From Schistosoma mansoni (taxonomy: Eukaryota > Platyhelminthes > Trematoda > Strigeidida > Schistosomatidae), in contig NC_031495.1 in assembly GCF_000237925.1 (NCBI RefSeq), forward strand, positions 14,643,749 through 14,707,748: a DNA stretch of 64,000 nt, in the 5' to 3' direction. Below, piece after piece: positions 60,000 through 64,000 of this stretch. The translations under genes were made by a program, and so were the position numbers. The notes beneath the pieces are model-generated. The model saw nothing but the letters and a program-made list of their open reading frames with translations, did no database searches and was not told the origin of the DNA. Within the stretch, counting starts at the first letter, position 1. Each line of letters opens with the position of its first letter.

Positions 60000-60190
60000 G
60001 TGGATAGTTGGTACTTTACCTTTTAGAATAGATAAACTGTGAATAGTACAGGAATTCGAGACGTTCATTTCGTCCCGTGTAAAGTTTAATCAGTTGAACT
60101 TATTTTCATCCCAGTGTTGCTATTCACACTGTAACCTAAACCTGATACCTTTCGCCTTAATTCACTGGGCTACTAAGTTTAGAGACCAAC
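60000..60190 (-). mobile_element. Family B SINE, very old copy
   Basis: Faint antisense pattern: AGTGGATAGTTGG, TTCATTTCGTCCCGTG, then CACTGGGCTACTAAG near the A-box position. Confidence 0.4.
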
Positions 60191-61099
60191 TAGTCTATAA
60201 TTTTAACTTAACTGTTCTGAATATCAACAAAGGAATAATCCAGTCCATAGAATGATAATAATTTTCTTTGTAACCATAAGGTACTTAGAAACTTCGATAT
60301 GAATTGTACTTATCATAATTTATATACGAAAAAGACAATCTGAACAAATAATATTTACTGCAATTGATTATCTTTGGGTTACTTAACATTTATGAATATT
60401 CAATCTAATCTAAATTAAATTTACAGCTCTGAATCACCTTTAATTGTAATTATTTTATTACCTACAGGTTACTTAGATGCCGCGTATTTTTAAAAAATAA
60501 AATAACATAAAACAATTTACAATGATCAACTTTTAAAGGCACCTTGTTCTCCAATATGAGCGGTTTAATTATGAAGCTTTCATTATTTTCCTAGACAATA
60601 TCATCGGTAAATAATTCAAGAAGAATCATGTACCAATAATGTAGGCTAGAAAGACAATAAAACCTTGAGGACTAAATAATCCACTACTGAAGAAAACACT
60701 TTCAAGATTAAGAGCTTTAAGGGAGAGACTAAACTATGTGGACGAGCCAATCAGAAGCTTTCGCGGGTTTTCAAGGTCACAGCGCCAAGTTCGGTACCTG
60801 ATGCTTACGTACGGTCGGTATACAACGGATTTTAGAGAAGACGTGATAATTCAGCGTCTACAAGAGGAGTGATCATAAGATTTTGGCGCGAAATTCAATC
60901 ATCCATTTGGATAAATAGAGTTTCAGCATTATAGCTGATGTCAGTTCGTGATGAAAACCCTAAGTATAATTCCTAACCTTAACCATGAGCTGTAAATCAT
61001 AATTTGAATTCTTCACACAGGTTTATAACCTTATTTAGTCTTAGTTATTATGTTGACACTCTCAGAGTCACCCTAGCGTCGCTCAAAGGTCGTCCATAA

Positions 61100-61165
61100 T
61101 TTATAGTCTCATCCTTAACCCTAAACCATAACCCTAAACCTTAACTCTAACCCTAAACCCAAAAC
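61100..61165. repeat. Telomere-like CCCTAA repeats inside the Merlin copy
   Basis: Degenerate run of CCTTAACCCTAAACCATAAC-type units, about eight imperfect copies. The schistosome telomere unit is TTAGGG, so the strand is the C-rich one. Confidence 0.75.
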
Positions 61166-61212
61166 CATACCAACATACCAACAACATTGAAGCTATGTCG
61201 TCGAGGCTGAAA

Positions 61213-61368
61213 GAATTTTTGAAACCTTATCATGGTTCCAGAGGTCGACTACTATGGAGCCACATGGATGAGTTCCTGTACCGGATGCACTATGATTTTA
61301 GAACTCCTGAACCTATATCTAACCTTGATAAGTTTTTGAGTCATGTGAAAGAACAGTATCCCCTTTAA
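61213..61368 (+). pseudogene. Merlin transposase, C-terminal remnant (51 codons)
   Basis: Reads EFLKPYHGSRG, then WSHMDEFLYRMHYDFR, then LDKFLSHVKEQYPL and a TAA stop. The pattern HxDEFxYR followed by a short helix and EQYP at the very end is that of IS1016/Merlin DDE transposases. It holds no full catalytic triad. The N-terminal two thirds are missing. Confidence 0.75.
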
Positions 61369-61943
61369 TTTTTGAGTTTTGTATAATATATTTTTACTGT
61401 ATACTAACTGTCTTCTGATTGGCTAATAGTTCTCAAGGTCATTTAAGATTCGTTCAAAGGTCGTCCATGTAGTTTAGTCTCGCCGCTTTAAGTTTTGTAA
61501 TGATCAATGCTGTGTTTTTCGAAAATAAAATCAAATAGAAAAAGAACACATGTTTGATTGTGCGTATATAATCTTCCACCATCTGATCTGTTATCTCGTA
61601 GGCAATGACAACTATAAGCTGAAGTTATTATTTTAGATCGTCTTTTGATGATTTTTTATCATTTACCTACTTTAACTTTGATCAGGTTGTTAATGATCAT
61701 TATCAGTTAGGTGAGAACTAGAGATCTGTGCAAGTAACAAAGTCGAAAAGCAAACAGGAAGACAATCAGTAGCCATATATAATTGATAAATTGATATAAG
61801 TCAGATAATCAAACCGATAAAAATAGACGTAGCTGGCTAATTGTGTTGTACTTTTCGCTTAATCTTAAGACCCTGATTTCGACCGATACATGTAAAACTG
61901 ATCACATAACAATGTGCTATCTTCAACTAGGAAAATTCGCTAT

Positions 61944-62206
61944 TTCGATGTAGGTTGTTCTCTGAGCGGGATGATTTGGTCGTGGAGCTTTCATCGTCCT
62001 TCTGAAAGGCATCATCAGCACAAACTTCGGGTAGAAGTGAAGTAAATCACATGTGGAGAAATTCAAACACTTCACTTCTACCCGAAGTTTGTGCTGATGA
62101 TGCCTTTCAGAAGGATGATGGAAGCTCCACGACCAAACCATCCCGCTCAGAGAACAAACCTACATCAAAATCACCCAGCTGAGCTACAAATTTTCTCCAC
62201 CATCTC
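61944..62206. mobile_element. Family E foldback element, copy 3, with near-exact TSD
   Basis: Arms of about 90 bp (from GATGTAGGTTG and back to CAACCTACATC-like) surround a 25-bp loop with CACATGTGGAG. The tail follows the right arm only (CACCCAGCTGAGC...CCACCATCTC). It is flanked by AAAATTCGCTAT (61932-61943) and AAAAATCGCTAT (62207-62218). Both arms share variants not found in copies 1 and 2 (GAGCGGGATG; GGCATCATC). Confidence 0.8.
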
Positions 62207-62218
62207 AAAAATCGCTAT

Positions 62219-63344
62219 GTCATTATTTGCAGATTTTAACAGTTCCCCTTTTTTTATCAGTTAGTGATGATAAATATGTTCAAATGAATACCATTTGTTG
62301 GCTGAATCACTTAAAATAAGTTGTTTTGTGTTTTTCTTTTTTTCATTTTTTTTATCAGTAATACACTAAGTTTACACTAATAGTACTATAGAGAGTAATA
62401 GAAATAAAATCATAGTTAATGAACTGTAAAAGCACATAATTTTCACATTAACCTGAAAAATGTATATTTGAATAGTTTGTATAAATGAATCAATACAAGT
62501 TATGCATGTACAAATGACCAGATTCAGATTTGCCAGTACGTGTATACATGATGAAATGTATAGTTTATACTTATTGGTAAAAAGCAATTACACAATCAAA
62601 ACGAACCTCACTTAATCATACACGGATTTTAACAATAAACAATTTATTACAGCTATAAATCTATTATCGCCTTCATACGAATATTATCCCCTTCGTTAGT
62701 TACTGTAAAAGCAAATGACGCAAAATGTAATCCCCTATGATATCTAGGCATTCCATTTTAAAATATCTACATTACCAGTTGGAACTTTTTTCTAAGAAAA
62801 AATGTCTACAAAAAATCAGAAGAAAAATGCTTTCAACTAGACAATACAATCACCACTTATTACCAATCATGGGGATATAAATAAAACTAGTTTGGTCAAC
62901 TTTCTTTTGCTGTTATAGAATGCAAACTAAATATAAGCACTTCAATCGAAAACAAAACATTGATCAAGTTAGAATCACTAGACAAGATACCGGTTCTTCG
63001 TCTTTATTTCTCATAATTGATGCTAACAGTAATTTTAAACTTGTACATTTCATGGATGTTACAAAATCTGTTGAATAAAAAACAATATGTTGATAGTTTT
63101 CAAACATTGACCTACAAACAAAAATCTGAATATATGAAATGGACAAATATATACATGATAATATTTAACATAGTGTACTGGACGCCGCTCACAAGGATGT
63201 TTGTAAGCAGACTGTAGCGGAACGTGGTGTCGAAGTTGTCACAATTTTCGAACAGAGTGAAGAGTTTCGGCGGATTGAAAGCATGGTGTTGACAGAACAC
63301 TTACAGGCCAATCGAGAAGACAGTTTAGATTGCAGAATACGCTT
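62219..63344. other. Spacer, nothing recognised
   Basis: No coding or repeat pattern shared with the window. Confidence 0.4.
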
Positions 63345-63690
63345 ACTACTTACTTACTTACTCCTGTTACCCTTCGTGGAGGAGCATAGGCTGTTCACCA
63401 GCATTTTTCATCCAGCTCTGTCATGCCAATCCTTTACAGTTGTTCCCAGTTGACATTCATCCTATTGATGTACGCTTCCAATTTTCGACGCAGTATGTTC
63501 TTTTGTCTTCCTTTTTTTCACTTTCCTTCAGGATTCCAAGTTAACGCTTGCTTCATGATGCCGTTTAGTGATTTCCGTAACATATGTTCTATCCACCTCT
63601 AACGTCTTTTCCTAATTTCCTCTTCAGACGGGATCCGGTTTTTTCCCACAGCAGTCTGTTGCTGATGGTATCCGGTCAACAGACATTGAG
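63345..63690 (-). mobile_element. RTE-like LINE, 3' fragment
   Basis: Minus strand copy: AAGT repeat tail at 63345-63362, GGGTAACAG, CTGGATGAAAAATGCTGG and coding remnants up to about 63690 (TGTTGACCGGATACCATCAG). Confidence 0.85.
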
Positions 63691-64000
63691 TATTGCAGGG
63701 CACACCGGAACACGCGAATGTACACTCAAAGGCTCTGTGTATGTATCATGTATATACTTTGTAACTTCGCACAATAGTATTATATAACAAAATATTAAAA
63801 TTTTAAATATTTATTTTGAGGAAATGGAAATTGATATCGTTAACAAATGGTTAAACTGTAGATTATAAAACAGTTTCCATTGTAGAAATTAGAACAAGAA
63901 ATATAAATAATCTTTCCATTTACATCCCACTCATGACATTTGATCCAGCTAATCTTTGTTGTTTTCTAGTAGACTAATAGTAGTTGATAAAATAAAATAT

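Larger units (their letters stand above)
60722..61484 (+). mobile_element. Merlin DNA transposon, internally deleted, with exact 8-bp TSD
   Basis: Terminal inverted repeats: left GGAGAGACTAAACTATGTGG, right (on minus) GGCGAGACTAAACTACATGG. It is flanked by GCTTTAAG at 60714-60721 and 61485-61492, the 8-bp duplication usual for Merlin (IS1016-like) transposons, which are known in schistosomes. Only the transposase C-terminus remains (61213-61368). A second TIR-like stretch lies at 61078-61112, next to telomere-like repeats. Confidence 0.88.

Overview
The window is nuclear DNA of a blood fluke (Schistosoma). The evidence is the AT-rich background, many tRNA-headed SINEs carrying hammerhead ribozymes (the Sm-alpha type known from schistosomes), SR2/RTE-like LINEs and a Merlin DNA transposon. 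I cannot fix the species from sequence alone.

One host gene fills most of the window, on the minus strand. It is an ion channel of the TRP superfamily whose pore and pre-S1 region look like TRPM, but whose N-terminus carries ankyrin repeats. Three coding exons lie at 50069-50502, 7601-8966 and 3445-5787. Splice sites and phases fit exactly: 434+1366+2343 = 4143 nt, i.e. 1380 codons plus stop. Intron 1 is 41.1 kb (8967-50068) and intron 2 is 1.8 kb (5788-7600, with an assembly gap). No other host gene is supportable. 1-3374 and 50503-64000 look like flanking, repeat-laden DNA.

The large intron and both flanks are a graveyard of mobile elements. (1) A near-complete SR2-like LINE at 26115-30028 has 11-bp target-site duplications (TSDs) and one in-frame stop. 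(2) A second RTE-like LINE is present as one long decayed copy (23742-25420), several 3' fragments, and a 314-bp internally deleted copy with a 14-bp TSD. (3) There are at least three tRNA-headed, hammerhead-bearing SINE families: A (tail with ATGAGTCAATTGAAGC read on the antisense strand), B (Sm-alpha-like) and C. (4) Two further short families, D and E, have no visible tRNA head. (5) A 763-bp Merlin transposon has an exact 8-bp TSD. (6) Two nearly identical 1-kb sequences lie in inverted orientation 9.3 kb apart.

The most unusual pattern is that families A, B, D and E repeatedly occur as foldback units: two inverted arms, often around the hammerhead, with one arm carrying the full 3' tail and the other lacking it. 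Several of these units are bounded as a whole by 9-14-bp TSDs, so the hairpin either inserted as a unit or formed during insertion. Arms of one unit can share private base changes, as expected if one arm was copied from the other. Both assembly gaps touch these elements.
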